64,000 nucleotides of DNA from Chrysophaeum taylorii (GCA_029834535.1 JAQMWT010000009.1:310001-374000); one strand, 5' to 3'; positions 1 through 10,067 are shown, counted from the stretch's first letter. A program made the numbers and translations. The notes: generated from the letters alone by a model not told the origin.

Positions 1-328
1 TCGGCCGAAAAGAACTCCGACGCCTCGTCTCCGGGAAAAAAAGGCCGCGGTCATGCGCGCGTTGTCAGCATCGTCTTCGGGAAAAAAAGGCCGCGGTCAT
101 GCGCGCGTTGTCAGCATCGACAACATCGTTTCGACGGGGCGTGAGAATGGCGCGCTGAAAGAGCCGCCGCGGGTCGTGGAAATAGTCTGCGAGGTCGCCG
201 TAGACGGCTTGGAGGATCACTGTCTGGCTCTCGCGCCTACCTGATCCTTACTCTCGCGCCAATCTGATCCTTACCCTAAATCGAGGGACAAACAGACAGA
301 CAGACAAACATCTGTCGATTAGTAGTTA
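1..328 (-). mobile_element. Helitron tail unit, cut by window edge
   Basis: Partial copy of the unit seen in full at 329-1408. On the minus strand it encodes the start of the PIF1-like helicase fragment (VILQAVYGDLADYFHDPR, then ILTPRRNDVVDADNARM). A 43-bp stretch around 31-120 is duplicated in tandem. The right part holds the (CAGA/CAAA)n run and the end motif ATCTGTCGATTAGTAG before the next unit begins with ACAAGTGCAGGCC. Confidence 0.7.
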
Positions 329-1408
329 CAAGTGCAGGCCAGTAAGTTCACCTAGTCCCAATCTCTAACCCCAGCAAGTTCACCTGTTTCTGTTAAGTTC
401 ACCTAGTCCCAATCTCTAATCCCAGCAAATTCGGCGTAAACCCAATCTCTAACCCCAGCAAGTTCGGCGTAAACTCAAACCCTCTCTCCTTTGAGCTCGT
501 CGCTCTCACCCCCGCCAATCTAAGCTGCTTTGATCCGCACACGCCGCTAACCTTTTAGTTTACTCTAAAAGCCCCAGTAAGTTCACACTTGGTCTCAGTA
601 AGTTCACCCTGGTCAAGTTTCACCTAGTCCCAATCTCTAACCCCAGTAAGTTCACCTGGTTCCAGTAAGTTCACCTGGTCCCAGTAAGTTCACCTATAGT
701 GCGCGTGTAGACGCCGGGAGGGGGCTTATCGGTATTGCGCAGCACGTGTGGGGTAGGGTGGAGTCGTCGACCCAGAAGAGGATATCCTCGGGGTTGCCGA
801 TCGACAGAGAGCCACGTAGAGCTGGACGTGGCAGAAGACGGGCTTCGCCAAGAGGACGCCGACCTCGCGGGGCGTCTGGCCCTGGCTCTTGGTGATCGTT
901 TGGCGTCGGCGGGCCTTAAGGGATACAGGTTGGAGGAGCCTCGGTGACAACGACACGATCGATCATGTATCTGGTACCGTTGCAGTGGCCGTGCGACGGG
1001 TCGAGGTTGCGAAGACTTTAAGCTCGCGATCAAAGTCAGCATGCCGTTGGTTGTCAGGGAGTTCAAAACTCGACTGTAAAGAGCGAGGCGTCGGCTTCCG
1101 ACCCAACCTAGTCGGCCGAAAAGAACTCCGACGCCTCGTCTCCGGGAAAAAAAGGCCGCGGTCATGCGCGCGTTGTCAGCATCGACAACATCGTTTCGAC
1201 GGGGCGTGAGAATGGCGCGCTGAAAGAGCCGCCGCGGGTCGTGGAAATAGTCTGCGAGGTCGCCGTAGACGGCTTGGAGGATCACTGTCTGGCTCTCGCG
1301 CCTACCTGATCCTTACTCTCGCGCCTACCTGATCCTTACCCTAAATCGAGGGACAGACAAACAGACAAACAGACAAACAGACAAACATCTGTCGATTAGT
1401 AGTTAGGA
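329..1408 (-). mobile_element. Helitron tail unit with decayed PIF1-helicase C-terminus
   Basis: Read on the minus strand, 671-1290 encodes in pieces the last third of a Helitron Rep/helicase protein: ILTPRRNDVVDADNARM (compare ILTPxNxxVDxINDxM), LCNGTxYMIDRVVV (compare LCNGTRLIV), RRQTITKSQGQTPREVGV and PVFCHVQLYVALCRSA, the last two being helicase motifs V/VI of the PIF1 family. The pieces lie in different frames, so the copy is broken. The rest of the unit is non-coding, built of many AGTAAGTTCACCTGGT-like words, a (CAGA)n run and the block CCTAAATCGAGGG. No Rep/HUH endonuclease part is present. Confidence 0.7.
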
Positions 1409-2388
1409 CAAGTGCAGGCCAGTAAGTTCACCTAGTCCCAATCTCTAACCCCAGTAAGTTTGGTGTAAGCCCACTCGTGCTCACACCCGCTCACCCCACT
1501 CTCCTTCGAGCTCGTCGCTCTCACCTCCGCCAATCTAAGCTGCTTTGATCCGTACACGCCGCTAGCCTTTGCGTCCACTCTAAAAACCCCAGTAAGTTCA
1601 CTTGGTCCCAGTAAGTTCACCTGGTCACTAAGTTCACCTAGTCCCAATCTCAAACCCCAGTAAGTTCACCTGGTCCCAGTAAGTTCACCTACAGTGCGCG
1701 TGTAGACGCCGGGAGGGGGCTTATCGGTATTGCGCAGCACGTGTGGGGTAGGGTGGAGTCGTCGACTCAGAAGAGGATATCCTCGGGGTTGCCGATCGAC
1801 AGAGAGCCACGTAGAGCTGGACGTGGCAGAAGACGGGCTTCGCCAAGAGGACGCCGACCTCGCGGGGCGTCTGGCCCTGGCTCTTGTTGATCGTTTGGCG
1901 TAGGCGGGCCTTAAGGGATACAGGTTGGAGGAGCCTCGGTGACAACGACACGATCGATCATGTATCTGGTACCGTTGCAGTGGCCGTGCGACGGGTCGAG
2001 GTTGCGAAGACATTAAGCTCGCGATCAAAGTCAGCATGCCGTTGGTTGTCAGGGAGTTGAAAACTCTACTGTAAAGAGCGAGGCGTCGTCTTCCGACCCA
2101 GCCTAGTCAGCCGAAAAGAACTCCGACGCCTCGTCTCCGGGAAAAAAAGGCCGCGGTCATGCGCGCGTTGTCAGCATCGACAACATCGTTTCGACGGGGC
2201 GTGAGAATGGCGCGCTGAAAGAGCCGCCGCGGGTCGTGGAAATAGTCTGCGAGGTCGCCGTAGACGGCTTGGAGGATCACTGTCTGGCTCTCTCGCGCCT
2301 ACCTGATCCTTACTCTCGCGCCTACCTGATCCTTACCCTAAATCGAGGGACAGACAAACAGACAAACAAACAGACAAACAGACAAACA
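1409..2388 (-). mobile_element. Helitron tail unit with decayed PIF1-helicase C-terminus
   Basis: Second full copy, roughly 1 kb, closely similar to the neighbour at 329-1408. The helicase remnant lies at about 1680-2300 on the minus strand with TINKSQGQTPREVGVL and QLYVALCRS. It begins with ACAAGTGCAGGCC on the plus strand. The (CAGACAAA)n end differs in length and lacks the ATCTGTCGATTAG block. Confidence 0.7.
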
Positions 2389-3232
2389 CAAGTGCAGGCC
2401 AGTAAGTTCACCTAGTCCCAATCTCTAACCCCAGTAAATTTGGCGTAAACCCAAACCTCAGTAAGTTCACCTGGTTCCAGTAAGTTCACCTGGTCCCAGT
2501 AAGTTAACCTATAGTGCGCGTGTAGACGCCGGGAGGGGGCTTATCGGTATTGCGCAGCAGGTGTGGGGTAGGGTGGAGTCGTCGACCCAGAAGAGGGTAT
2601 CCTCGGGTTGCCGATCGACAGAGAGCCACGTAGAGCTGGCTGGACGTGGCAGAAGACGGGCTTGGGCAAGAGGACGCCGACCTCGCAGGGCGTCTGGCCC
2701 TGGCTCTTGTTGATCGTTTGGCGTCGGCGGGCCTTAAGGGATACAGGTTGGAGGAGCCTCGGTGACAACGACACGATCGATCATGTATCTGGTACCGTTG
2801 CAGTGGCCGTGCGACGGGTCGAGGTTGCGAAGACTTTGAGCTCGCGATCAAAGTCAGCATCCCGTTGGTTGTCAGGGAGTTGAAAACTCGACTGTAAAGA
2901 GCGAGGCGTCGGCTTCCGACCCAACCTAGTCGGCCGAAAAGAACTCCGACGCCTCGTCTCCGGGAAAAAAAGGCCGCGGTCATGCGCGCGTTGTCAGCAT
3001 CGACAACATCGTTTCGACGGGGCGTGAGAATGGCGCGCTGAAAGAGCCGCCGCGGGTCGTGGAAATAGTCTGCGAGGTCGCCGTAGACGGCTTGGAGGAT
3101 CACTGTCTGGCTCTCGCGCCTACCTGATCCTTACTCTCGCGCCTACCTGATCCTTACCCTAAATCGATGGACAAACAGACAAACAGACAAACAGACAAAC
3201 AGACAGACAAACATCTGTCGATTAGTAGTTAG
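2389..3232 (-). mobile_element. Helitron tail unit, last of left array
   Basis: Shorter copy (about 0.85 kb): much of the AGTAAGTTCACC spacer is missing. The helicase remnant lies at 2504-3140 on the minus strand with a 3-bp duplication (GCTGGCTGG) inside the QLYVALCRS region. It ends with CATCTGTCGATTAGTAG then TTAGG at 3232, the same edge from which the right-hand array starts at 36969 in opposite orientation. Confidence 0.7.
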
Positions 3233-4688
3233 GAAGACCAACAACCCTGCCTGTGCTTTGTGAATACTTTTAGTGTTGGTACTTCAAACGCCCCAGCCAC
3301 AAAATTTTGCGGCGGCGATTTTCGATGCGGGTTGCGGTGGTGGTCGCCATCTGGGACATCGAGTCGCAGCGCGAGGAGTTCCACAACTTTGAATACGCGG
3401 CGACCACAGCCACTGCACAGCTCGGCAGACTTTCTCGACGAAACCAGAGAAGCTTTCCGGCGGCGCGTCTGACCAGATGACTGACAGATTCTGTCGCAGA
3501 AGTGAATCACCTCAACTCGCGCCCCGACGACAGACGAACACGTGCCCAAGTCGAACGAAGCTGGTTGTCGGACCGCCATCGCCGCACCGCCGACGCGTGA
3601 CGTCGGCGCGTGCGCCTTCTGAAACATCGACGCGCCTTGGCTGGTGACAAGGGCGTTGCAAAGTCCGGTCGCCGAGGAAAAAAATAAATGATCGACTAAA
3701 GTAGTGGCCTGCTCCAAATCGAAGCGAGCGAAGTCCGGGGCCCTCGCGATGACCGCAGTTGACTGTGAAGTAGTACGGTGCCAGATTCGTAGCGAACTCG
3801 ACATCTTTTTGCGTAGCAAGAGGCAGTCGCGGATTTCGTGCCAGGAGCAATCAATCTGGTCCCAGATAGGGATGGCAAATAGGGGAGCCAGCAATTCGTA
3901 AGTAATAGGCGACGAAAGGAAATTGTATTACTCGGGCCGCTGGCGCACGTCCGCAAGGTCCCAAGACCCGTAGGAAGCGCTAGCTCTTGGCTCGCCTCCT
4001 CCACCAACTGCCCCTCATACTGCTGTCAGGGGCCATCGTCGGGACCACAATTCTTACTTACCCTATCTGCCATCATCCCAACACGTCAGAAATTCACTTT
4101 CCGATCGTGCATTTAGTTTCTCGACTACCGAAACCGTCTTCCGGCCGAGGCGATCTAACCTGGTTTGATACCCCCCCCCCCCAAAAAAGGGTAAGCTTGG
4201 TTTTTGTTGGATCAAACTAAGTAACTAACTAACTTACTTCAGACCGCTCCCGAGCATGGGAGCCAGGCCGGACCGACAGGAGCCAGTCCGGAATCACGGG
4301 CCTGTAGACGAGGAGCGCCGAAAGGTCGATCGGCGGAGAGTGACCACCATCAAGCTTGTCGCCATGCGACGAGGAGACCGCGATGTGACTGACAACCAAC
4401 TCGTCGATAACCTTCCGTCTTCGCCCCCCGGCCATACCCCGTCCCACTGCGAACGTTCCGGCTGCCAACCGGCCCGCCCGGGAGGCGAACAGGTGCCAAC
4501 CTCCGCCGGGAGGGCGGATGCCCTCGCAAGGCTCAGGATTCATGAGGCACCGTCCTCCATCGCAACCATGAGGTCGGCGATCAGGGTAAGGGATCATGGA
4601 ATAGTTGGATCTATTACAGCCCTTGCCCTAATTGCGATTTCCTCTTTTCAAACACCACAAGACGGTGTGTTGTCAAGACCTTGAATTA
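3233..4688. other. Intergenic stretch without a convincing gene
   Basis: About 1.45 kb between the Helitron array and the oxidoreductase gene. Open frames are present on both strands, but none has recognisable motifs or the strong G/C third-position pattern of the neighbouring genes. It includes a poly-C run near 4171 and the dispersed repeat at 4209-4300. Confidence 0.5.
4209..4300 (-). repeat. Dispersed hairpin-ended repeat with TTAG-like tail (copy 1, 3' end)
   Basis: On the minus strand this reads GGCCTGGCTCCCATGCTCGG followed by GAGCGGTCTGAAG and a tail of TTAGTTAGTTA. The same 3' end occurs at 19375-19425, 27948-28148 and 47164-47348. CTCCC-loop-GGGAG with an outer GGCCT/AGGTC stem (read best in the 27.9-kb copy) can fold as a hairpin. 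The constant end plus variable TTAG tail resembles a SINE or LINE 3' end; class not established. Confidence 0.5.
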
Positions 4689-5798
4689 ATGGCTTTGATG
4701 AACTCGCGGTGGATCCTGGTGAAGCGACCCGAGGAATCGTTCGACCCCGCGCGCGACGTCGCGAAGGAGACCGAGTGCGTGAAAGAGGTATTGGAGCCCG
4801 GCACGGCGGTCGTGAAGGTGGAGGTGCTGTCCGTTGACGCCTTCGTTCGTACGATGCTCGACTCAAATGCCTACCACGGGAAGATCGAGATCGGGTCGAC
4901 GTTGCCCGCTTTGGGCGTCGGCACCGTCGTGCGCGGCACGTCTCTCGCGTCGGGCACGAGAGTCTTGGGAATGGTCGGCGCGCAGACGTACGCGACGGCG
5001 AAGGAGTCCGAGCTCACAAAACTTCCCCTCTCGCCAAAGTTATCCCTCGGGCTCTGCGGCGTAACGACCGGACTCACCGCATACGTTGGCGTCTACAAAG
5101 TGTGCGCGCCGCCTCGGGGGGAGATCGCCGTGGTCACCGCGGCCGCCGGCGCCGTCGGGAGCGTCGCGGCGCAGCTGTGCAAGCGAGCGGGAGCAAAGAG
5201 GGTGATTGGAATCGCCGGCGGGGCTGGTAGGTGCGCCGCTCTGGTCGAAAAGGGTATCGTCGACGTTGCGATCGATTACCGCGACGAAGATGTCGGCGAA
5301 CGACTCGACGAATTGGCACCGGACGGCGTTGGCTTCTTCTTCGATCTCGTCGGAGGACCAGTGTTGGATGTCGTCCTGGATCGCCTCGCCCCCAAAGCAC
5401 GCGTCGTCATCTGCGGCGCCGCCTCGCAGTACGACAACGGCAACCTGAACGCGGGCCGCGATGCCAAGGGTCACGGCGGCGGCGTCGTTGGTCCCTCGAA
5501 CTACCTCAAACTTGCCGAACGGGGCGCCTCCATGCACGGCTACAACGTCATTCACCACGCCTCCTCTTTTCCTGAGGCCGTCGCGACCATGCTCTACTAC
5601 GACTACATGTCCATCGTCACAATGCACGAACACTGCCTCCAGGGCATCGATGCCTTCCCGACCGCCCTCGCCGCGCTCTTCCGCGGCGCCCGCCCGTCAT
5701 CATCATCATCATCAAGAGCGGCATCGTCGGCGACAGAAGGCGAGGTGGCCCGCATCTGCGAGACGCGCATCGGCAAGCTCCTCGTCGAGCTAGAGTAG
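4689..5798 (+). CDS. Zinc-independent MDR oxidoreductase (prostaglandin reductase/quinone oxidoreductase type)
   Basis: A 369-residue medium-chain dehydrogenase/reductase likely to reduce alpha,beta-unsaturated carbonyls with NADPH. The GroES-like N-terminal half has VVKVEVLSVDAFVRTML (about residues 41-57) and LPALGVGTVVRG. The Rossmann half has VTAAAGAVGSVAAQL (149-163), the dinucleotide-binding glycine motif with the AAGAVGS form typical of leukotriene B4 dehydrogenase/PTGR enzymes, and FFFDLVGG further on, matching the DNVGG box of that family. No zinc-ligand cysteine cluster is seen. Start chosen at ATG 4689 (MALMNSRW), because the frame continues to 4632 but only the shorter start aligns with the usual family length of 330-350. 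A serine stretch coded by TCA repeats near residue 338 is an insert. It converges on the helicase gene at 5940. Exact substrate unknown. Confidence 0.85.
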   Translation: MALMNSRWILVKRPEESFDPARDVAKETECVKEVLEPGTAVVKVEVLSVDAFVRTMLDSNAYHGKIEIGSTLPALGVGTVVRGTSLASGTRVLGMVGAQTYATAKESELTKLPLSPKLSLGLCGVTTGLTAYVGVYKVCAPPRGEIAVVTAAAGAVGSVAAQLCKRAGAKRVIGIAGGAGRCAALVEKGIVDVAIDYRDEDVGERLDELAPDGVGFFFDLVGGPVLDVVLDRLAPKARVVICGAASQYDNGNLNAGRDAKGHGGGVVGPSNYLKLAERGASMHGYNVIHHASSFPEAVATMLYYDYMSIVTMHEHCLQGIDAFPTALAALFRGARPSSSSSSRAASSATEGEVARICETRIGKLLVELE

Positions 5799-5939
5799 TG
5801 ATTCTGCTTACGTCTCGTATCGTAATAATAACGCGAAGATGATGATGCTGCTTCACGAACAACATAGTTTTTGTTTGTTTGTGTGGTGGCAAAACAGAAG
5901 AAAATGTCCATCCATCCTATAGAGGAGCAGCAGCAACAA

Positions 5940-7388
5940 TCAGAAGCGAATCTTAGTGCCCGAGGAGGAGGACGACGACGACGAGGAGAAGCGCCCGGTC
6001 GGGCGCGAGCCATAATAAGAGGACGAACCGCGGCCGCGAAAGCCGTAAGACGACGAGCCGCCGCGGCCGCGAGAGTAACCGCGACCACGACCGCCGGAGC
6101 GGCGGGTAAAAGCGAGCTGTTTGAGGTCGTCCGGGACGGGCTGGTCGGCGTCCTGGAGGATCCGGACGAGAGCCGGGAGGTTGGAGTCTTGAGGCGTGAC
6201 AAAGACGTGAGAGCGGCCCTTGTTGCCGGCCCGACCGGTGCGGCCGATGCGGTGGATGTAGTCTTCGACGCCGTGGGTGCCCTTGGGGAAGTCGTAGCAG
6301 AGGACGTGGGTGACGTCGTTGATGTCGAGGCCGCGGGCGGCGACGTCGGTCGCCACGAGGACGCCCTTCTTGGATTTCCGGAACTTGTCGATGACGCGGT
6401 TCCTCTCGTGCTGGTCCTTGTCGCCGTGGAGGGCGTCGCACTTGGTGGTGCGGCGGAGGTCGCGACACAAAGCGTCGCACCCGCGCTTGGTCGCAACGAA
6501 GACGATGAGCTTGGCGGCCTCGCGCGCGGCAACAAACTCGACCGCGCGCGCCGTCTTCTTCGACTCGTCCAGAACCTCGACGGTCTGGGCGATGTCCTTG
6601 TTGGCGACGAGTTTGGTCCCCGCATCCCCCAGCACGAACTTGACGGGGTTTCGGAGGAGGGTCGCCGCCACCTTCTGGACCTTATTGTCCCAGGTGGCCG
6701 AGTAGAGGAGCGTCTGCGTCGGGCGAGAGATCTTGGCGACGATCGACCTGATCTGGGGCTCGAAGCCCATGTCAAGCATGCGGTCCGCCTCGTCCAGAAC
6801 AAGGGTTTCGAGGAGCGAGAACTGTATCTTGTTGCTGTCGAGAAAATCGTTGACTCGGCCGGGAGTGCCGACGACGCAGCCACGCCCCCCCAGAATCTTG
6901 AGCTGATGATTTTGCTCCCACTTCGGTGCCCCCCCAAACACCGTGGCGGTGCGGACCGCAAAAGCCGGCGCGAACTTGGCAGCCTCGACGCCGATTTGGG
7001 TCGCGAGCTCGCGGGTGGGGGCGAGCACGAGGACCTGGGGCGAGCACGCGCCGCGCACCGTTTTTTGCTCCATCTTGTGGAACGCCGGGAGCAAAAAACC
7101 GAGGGTCTTTCCGGAACCCGTTTTGGCGATCGAGATCACGTCGGACCCGCGCAACGCGAGCGCCCACGAGATGGCCTGGGTCGGCGTCGGCGCCGCGAAT
7201 GCCGCTTCGAGCTGATGGCGGGCTTTCTCGTTGAAGGCCCCAAAATCACGAATTGGCCTCGCGTCCCCGCCCTCGACGACGATCTTGTGCTCTTCCAGGT
7301 ACGCCGAGTCGTCGTCGTCGTCGTCTTGGATCTTTGCCTTCTTCGAGGACGCCACATCATCTGTCGATGACGCCACCCGCTTCGACAT
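5940..7388 (-). CDS. DEAD-box ATP-dependent RNA helicase, DDX5/Dbp2-like, RGG tail
   Basis: A 482-residue RNA helicase with all core motifs in order: Q motif around FGAFNEKARHQL...PTPTQ (48-71), motif I AKTGSGKT (88-95), Ia PTRELA (124-129), Ib TPGR (175-178), II DEAD (199-202), III SAT (230-232), V ATDVAARGLD (346-355) and VI HRIGRTGR (379-386). The tail (about 420-482) is rich in RGR/RGG, Tyr and a serine run, as in Dbp2/DDX5 proteins that bind RNA non-specifically. The N-terminus carries KKAK and an Asp run, a possible nuclear signal. It acts in nuclear RNA remodelling such as mRNP assembly or ribosome biogenesis; the subfamily is inferred from motif spacing. Intronless. It shares a 57-bp divergent spacer with the gene at 7446. 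Confidence 0.95.
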   Translation of the reverse strand: MSKRVASSTDDVASSKKAKIQDDDDDDSAYLEEHKIVVEGGDARPIRDFGAFNEKARHQLEAAFAAPTPTQAISWALALRGSDVISIAKTGSGKTLGFLLPAFHKMEQKTVRGACSPQVLVLAPTRELATQIGVEAAKFAPAFAVRTATVFGGAPKWEQNHQLKILGGRGCVVGTPGRVNDFLDSNKIQFSLLETLVLDEADRMLDMGFEPQIRSIVAKISRPTQTLLYSATWDNKVQKVAATLLRNPVKFVLGDAGTKLVANKDIAQTVEVLDESKKTARAVEFVAAREAAKLIVFVATKRGCDALCRDLRRTTKCDALHGDKDQHERNRVIDKFRKSKKGVLVATDVAARGLDINDVTHVLCYDFPKGTHGVEDYIHRIGRTGRAGNKGRSHVFVTPQDSNLPALVRILQDADQPVPDDLKQLAFTRRSGGRGRGYSRGRGGSSSYGFRGRGSSSYYGSRPTGRFSSSSSSSSSGTKIRF

Positions 7389-7445
7389 CGCCAGATTATT
7401 AAGTCTTCTAGCGATGACGATCGTTCAACGGTCGGTAAGTTAACG
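7389..7445. promoter_or_regulatory. 57-bp bidirectional spacer
   Basis: Only 57 bp separate the start codons of the divergent helicase and IQ/ankyrin genes, so any core promoter elements must be shared or lie in the coding regions. A near-palindromic stretch GATCGTTCAACGGTCGG is present; no TATA box is obvious. Confidence 0.5.
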
Positions 7446-10067
7446 ATGTTTTTTCGGTGGGAGGACTGCGTTGATGGGACGCGCGTCGAGATTTCCGGAC
7501 CCTCCCACCTCCGCGAGCACCTCGAGCCCTACGACGACGCCGCCGCCTCGGAGGACCTCATCTCGCACTTTGCGGGACAGCGTGCGACGCTCGTCCATCG
7601 GCCTAAGACGAGGTTGGAGATTCTCGAGACCAACGGCAGAATCGTCTGCGAGAGGGAGGGAATTCGGGCCCTCCTCCCACTCTCGGTGCTGCGGCGCGAC
7701 AGAAAGCAGCTTATCCTCGACCGCGAACGCGACTTGGCGCGCGGTCTGGCTGCCGAGACGATTCAGCTTTGGTACCGTCGCGTCGTTCTTCGCCCCGTCG
7801 ACGACGACGAGGAGGAGGAGGAGGAGGAGGAGGAGGACCGATCCCTCGTCGAGCCTGTCGAAGAGGACACCCGCGGAGTCGTGGCTCTCCAGGCGTGCGC
7901 TCGAAGCTGGCAGGCTCGGCATAATCTCGAGCTCGCGAGGAGCATCCAGAAAGAAGCCGCGGCAGCCTGCGTTATCCAGGCGGGAGCGCGGCGGCGCCGA
8001 GCTCGCGAGCTCGCCGAAAACGGAAGACTCCGAGCCGAGGAGGCACAACGAGCCGAGGAGGCACAACGAGCCGAGGAGGCGCAACGAGCCGAGGAGGCGC
8101 TACGAGCCGAGGAGGCTCTGCGAGCCGAGGAGGCGCTACGAGCCGAGGAGGCTCTGCGAGCCGAAGCGCTTCGAAACCAAAAGATCCAGCTCTTCGAAGA
8201 TCTTACGAACGCTGCGAGGAGTGGGGCTGCCTCGGACCTCGCCTCATTAGCCCCGCGTGCCGTCGAGCTCCTCGATTCGGGAGTCGACGCGACCGACGCG
8301 CGCGGGTCGACAGCGCTCGCGCTCGCGTGCGGCAACGGTCACCTCGCCGCCGCGAGAGTCCTCGTGCAGAACGGCGCCGATCCAAATCGCTCCAACCTCG
8401 CCGGCTGGACACCCCTACACCGAGCGTGTTTTGGGGGACACGCACCCGTCGCGAGCTGGCTGGCAGCACCTCGAAAAAAAAAGAATGACCTCGACGTCTC
8501 GGGCGCGGGGGCCGACGTCTCCGCGCGAAACAACCGCGGATCGAGCGTCTCGCACGCCTGCGTCCCGGGCGGACACGTCCGCGTGCTTCGGCTCATTGCG
8601 GATCCCTCTCCCGAGGGCCTCGCGAGGCCCGACCTCCTCGACGTCTCGAACCACGACCGCGACACGCCCCTCCACTTCGCCGTCATGTGTCGGCAGCTCA
8701 ACGTCGTGCGCTTTCTCATCGCGAGGGGCGTCTCGAGGGACGGCGCAAACAAGGACAACCTCACTGCGCTCCAGTTGGCCCAGAAGACGGGCGAAAACGC
8801 TATTGTTTCTCTTCTTCGGACGACCCACGACGATCAACGACCGCGCGCGCCTAATGCCAAAACGAACGAGGTCAACAACAACAATAAAAAAGCCACGACC
8901 AAGCGCCTCACCACTAAAGCGGCGGCGGCGGCGGCGAAAACGACGAATTCTACATGTTCGAGCAGCCCGTGGCTCGAGTGCGCCGATAAGCGCGAGGCGC
9001 TTACGTTGGCGTGGAAGCTCGCGTCGCGAGACGCGTGTCGCTCGGTCTCGCTCGCGCGAAACGAGGTGAGGATGATCCTCGAGGCTCTCAACCTCCTCGA
9101 ACCCTCTGAAGGCCGCCATGACTCGGACGAGGCCTGGATCGACCTCTCGTCTGCCGCAGCCACGGCGAAGAGCCTGACGGCGGCGGCAGCACACTTTGGG
9201 TTGAGCACGAATCGCGACGTCTCGACGAAACGGGCGCGCGCCGCACAAACTCGGCTCCTCGAATGCATACGAAGTCCTGCGGCCGCCCTTCGCCACATCC
9301 ACGACAAAGGCAGCGTCTCGCATTGGCTCGCCTCTGATGTTTCCGACCTCTTCGAGATCTTGCGAGCGCCCGCAGACGTGCTGCCGGCAGAACACCGAGC
9401 GAGCGGCAAAACGCTCCTCGAATACGCTCGACGGGCGCTCCGCGGACTCCCGTCTGACGACTTTGTTGCCGCCTGCAGTTCGTCGCTCATTCGCGCGCGC
9501 GTACTTTTCCACCTCTCCATTCTACGTCACGTGGGCGACTGGGAGGCGCACCAGGCTTCTACGCAAATCCCGTTGTCGGCGGGTTCTGGCGCCGCGCACG
9601 TTCTCGCCGTGCAACGAGGCTCGACCGCCGAGCAATTGGCCACAACGCCGCCCTCGCCACCGGTATCTTCTCCAAAGCCAGTCTTCTATCGCCCGTCGCA
9701 GAGCTCTCGCGCATTCCAACGCGTCGAAGAAATCGCTCAACTCGAGGCCCAGCGACTCCGCGACGCGAGGCGCGTCCCTCCTTCGCCTCCTTCCCCGCAA
9801 CGAATTGAGCTTGTCGCGCCGACCCACCCGCCAGCCCCTCCCAACGCCCCTATTGCCGTGCCCAACGATCCCCCCGACGACGACGACGACGACGACGACG
9901 CCGCCATCGAGGTGGTCGGTTTGAGGCTCGCGGCACGCCGTCGACCCTCGTCGTCGCGGGGGGCACGCACACAACTTCGATCATCACCAGCGACCACTGA
10001 CCACCCCCTATATCGTCCGCGGACTGCAGAGGCCGCTCTCGCGCACATCTCGCCAGTGCCGGTATAG
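7446..10067 (+). CDS. IQ-motif and ankyrin-repeat protein (IQANK1-like architecture)
   Basis: An 873-residue protein without introns. After about 100 unplaced residues come IQ-like helices (ETIQLWYRRV, VVALQACARSWQAR, ACVIQAGARRRRAR; about 105-195), interrupted by a Glu run at about 121-130. A charged helix of repeated RAEEAQ/RAEEAL hexads follows, then at least four ankyrin repeats (about 265-465; STALALACGNGHLAAARVLV, GWTPLHRACFGGHAPVASWL, DTPLHFAVMCRQLNVVRFLI). The second half is Ala/Ser/Pro-rich with a His-Asp-type acidic run and no clear domain. IQ motifs bind calmodulin and ankyrin repeats bind proteins, so a calmodulin-regulated scaffold is likely. The order IQ then ankyrin matches animal IQANK1; whether the C-terminal dynein-ATPase-like part of that family is present is not clear. 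Function unknown. Confidence 0.8.
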   Translation: MFFRWEDCVDGTRVEISGPSHLREHLEPYDDAAASEDLISHFAGQRATLVHRPKTRLEILETNGRIVCEREGIRALLPLSVLRRDRKQLILDRERDLARGLAAETIQLWYRRVVLRPVDDDEEEEEEEEEDRSLVEPVEEDTRGVVALQACARSWQARHNLELARSIQKEAAAACVIQAGARRRRARELAENGRLRAEEAQRAEEAQRAEEAQRAEEALRAEEALRAEEALRAEEALRAEALRNQKIQLFEDLTNAARSGAASDLASLAPRAVELLDSGVDATDARGSTALALACGNGHLAAARVLVQNGADPNRSNLAGWTPLHRACFGGHAPVASWLAAPRKKKNDLDVSGAGADVSARNNRGSSVSHACVPGGHVRVLRLIADPSPEGLARPDLLDVSNHDRDTPLHFAVMCRQLNVVRFLIARGVSRDGANKDNLTALQLAQKTGENAIVSLLRTTHDDQRPRAPNAKTNEVNNNNKKATTKRLTTKAAAAAAKTTNSTCSSSPWLECADKREALTLAWKLASRDACRSVSLARNEVRMILEALNLLEPSEGRHDSDEAWIDLSSAAATAKSLTAAAAHFGLSTNRDVSTKRARAAQTRLLECIRSPAAALRHIHDKGSVSHWLASDVSDLFEILRAPADVLPAEHRASGKTLLEYARRALRGLPSDDFVAACSSSLIRARVLFHLSILRHVGDWEAHQASTQIPLSAGSGAAHVLAVQRGSTAEQLATTPPSPPVSSPKPVFYRPSQSSRAFQRVEEIAQLEAQRLRDARRVPPSPPSPQRIELVAPTHPPAPPNAPIAVPNDPPDDDDDDDDAAIEVVGLRLAARRRPSSSRGARTQLRSSPATTDHPLYRPRTAEAALAHISPVPV
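8031..8166 (+). repeat. 18-bp coding tandem repeat
   Basis: About seven copies of an 18-bp unit (GAGCCGAGGAGGCACAAC and variants) encoding RAEEAQ/RAEEAL inside the IQ/ankyrin gene, predicted to form a single long charged helix. Confidence 0.9.

Noticed and set aside
329-700. AGTAAGTTCACC array looking like a CRISPR or regulated repeat array
   Set aside because: Spacing is irregular, spacers are shared among units, and the setting is eukaryotic.
1320-1400. CCTAAA / TTTAGGG words like plant-type telomere repeats in each Helitron unit
   Set aside because: Only one copy per unit, always within the same longer conserved block; not a telomeric tract.
3229-3894. 221-codon minus-strand frame next to the left Helitron array
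   Set aside because: Composition is unlike host genes, several frames overlap it equally well, and no motif is seen.
4233-4265. Hairpin plus CTGA read as a Helitron 3' end (hairpin then CTRR)
   Set aside because: The CTGA overlaps the stem instead of lying 10-12 nt beyond it, and a variable TTAG tail follows in every copy, which suits a retroposon better.
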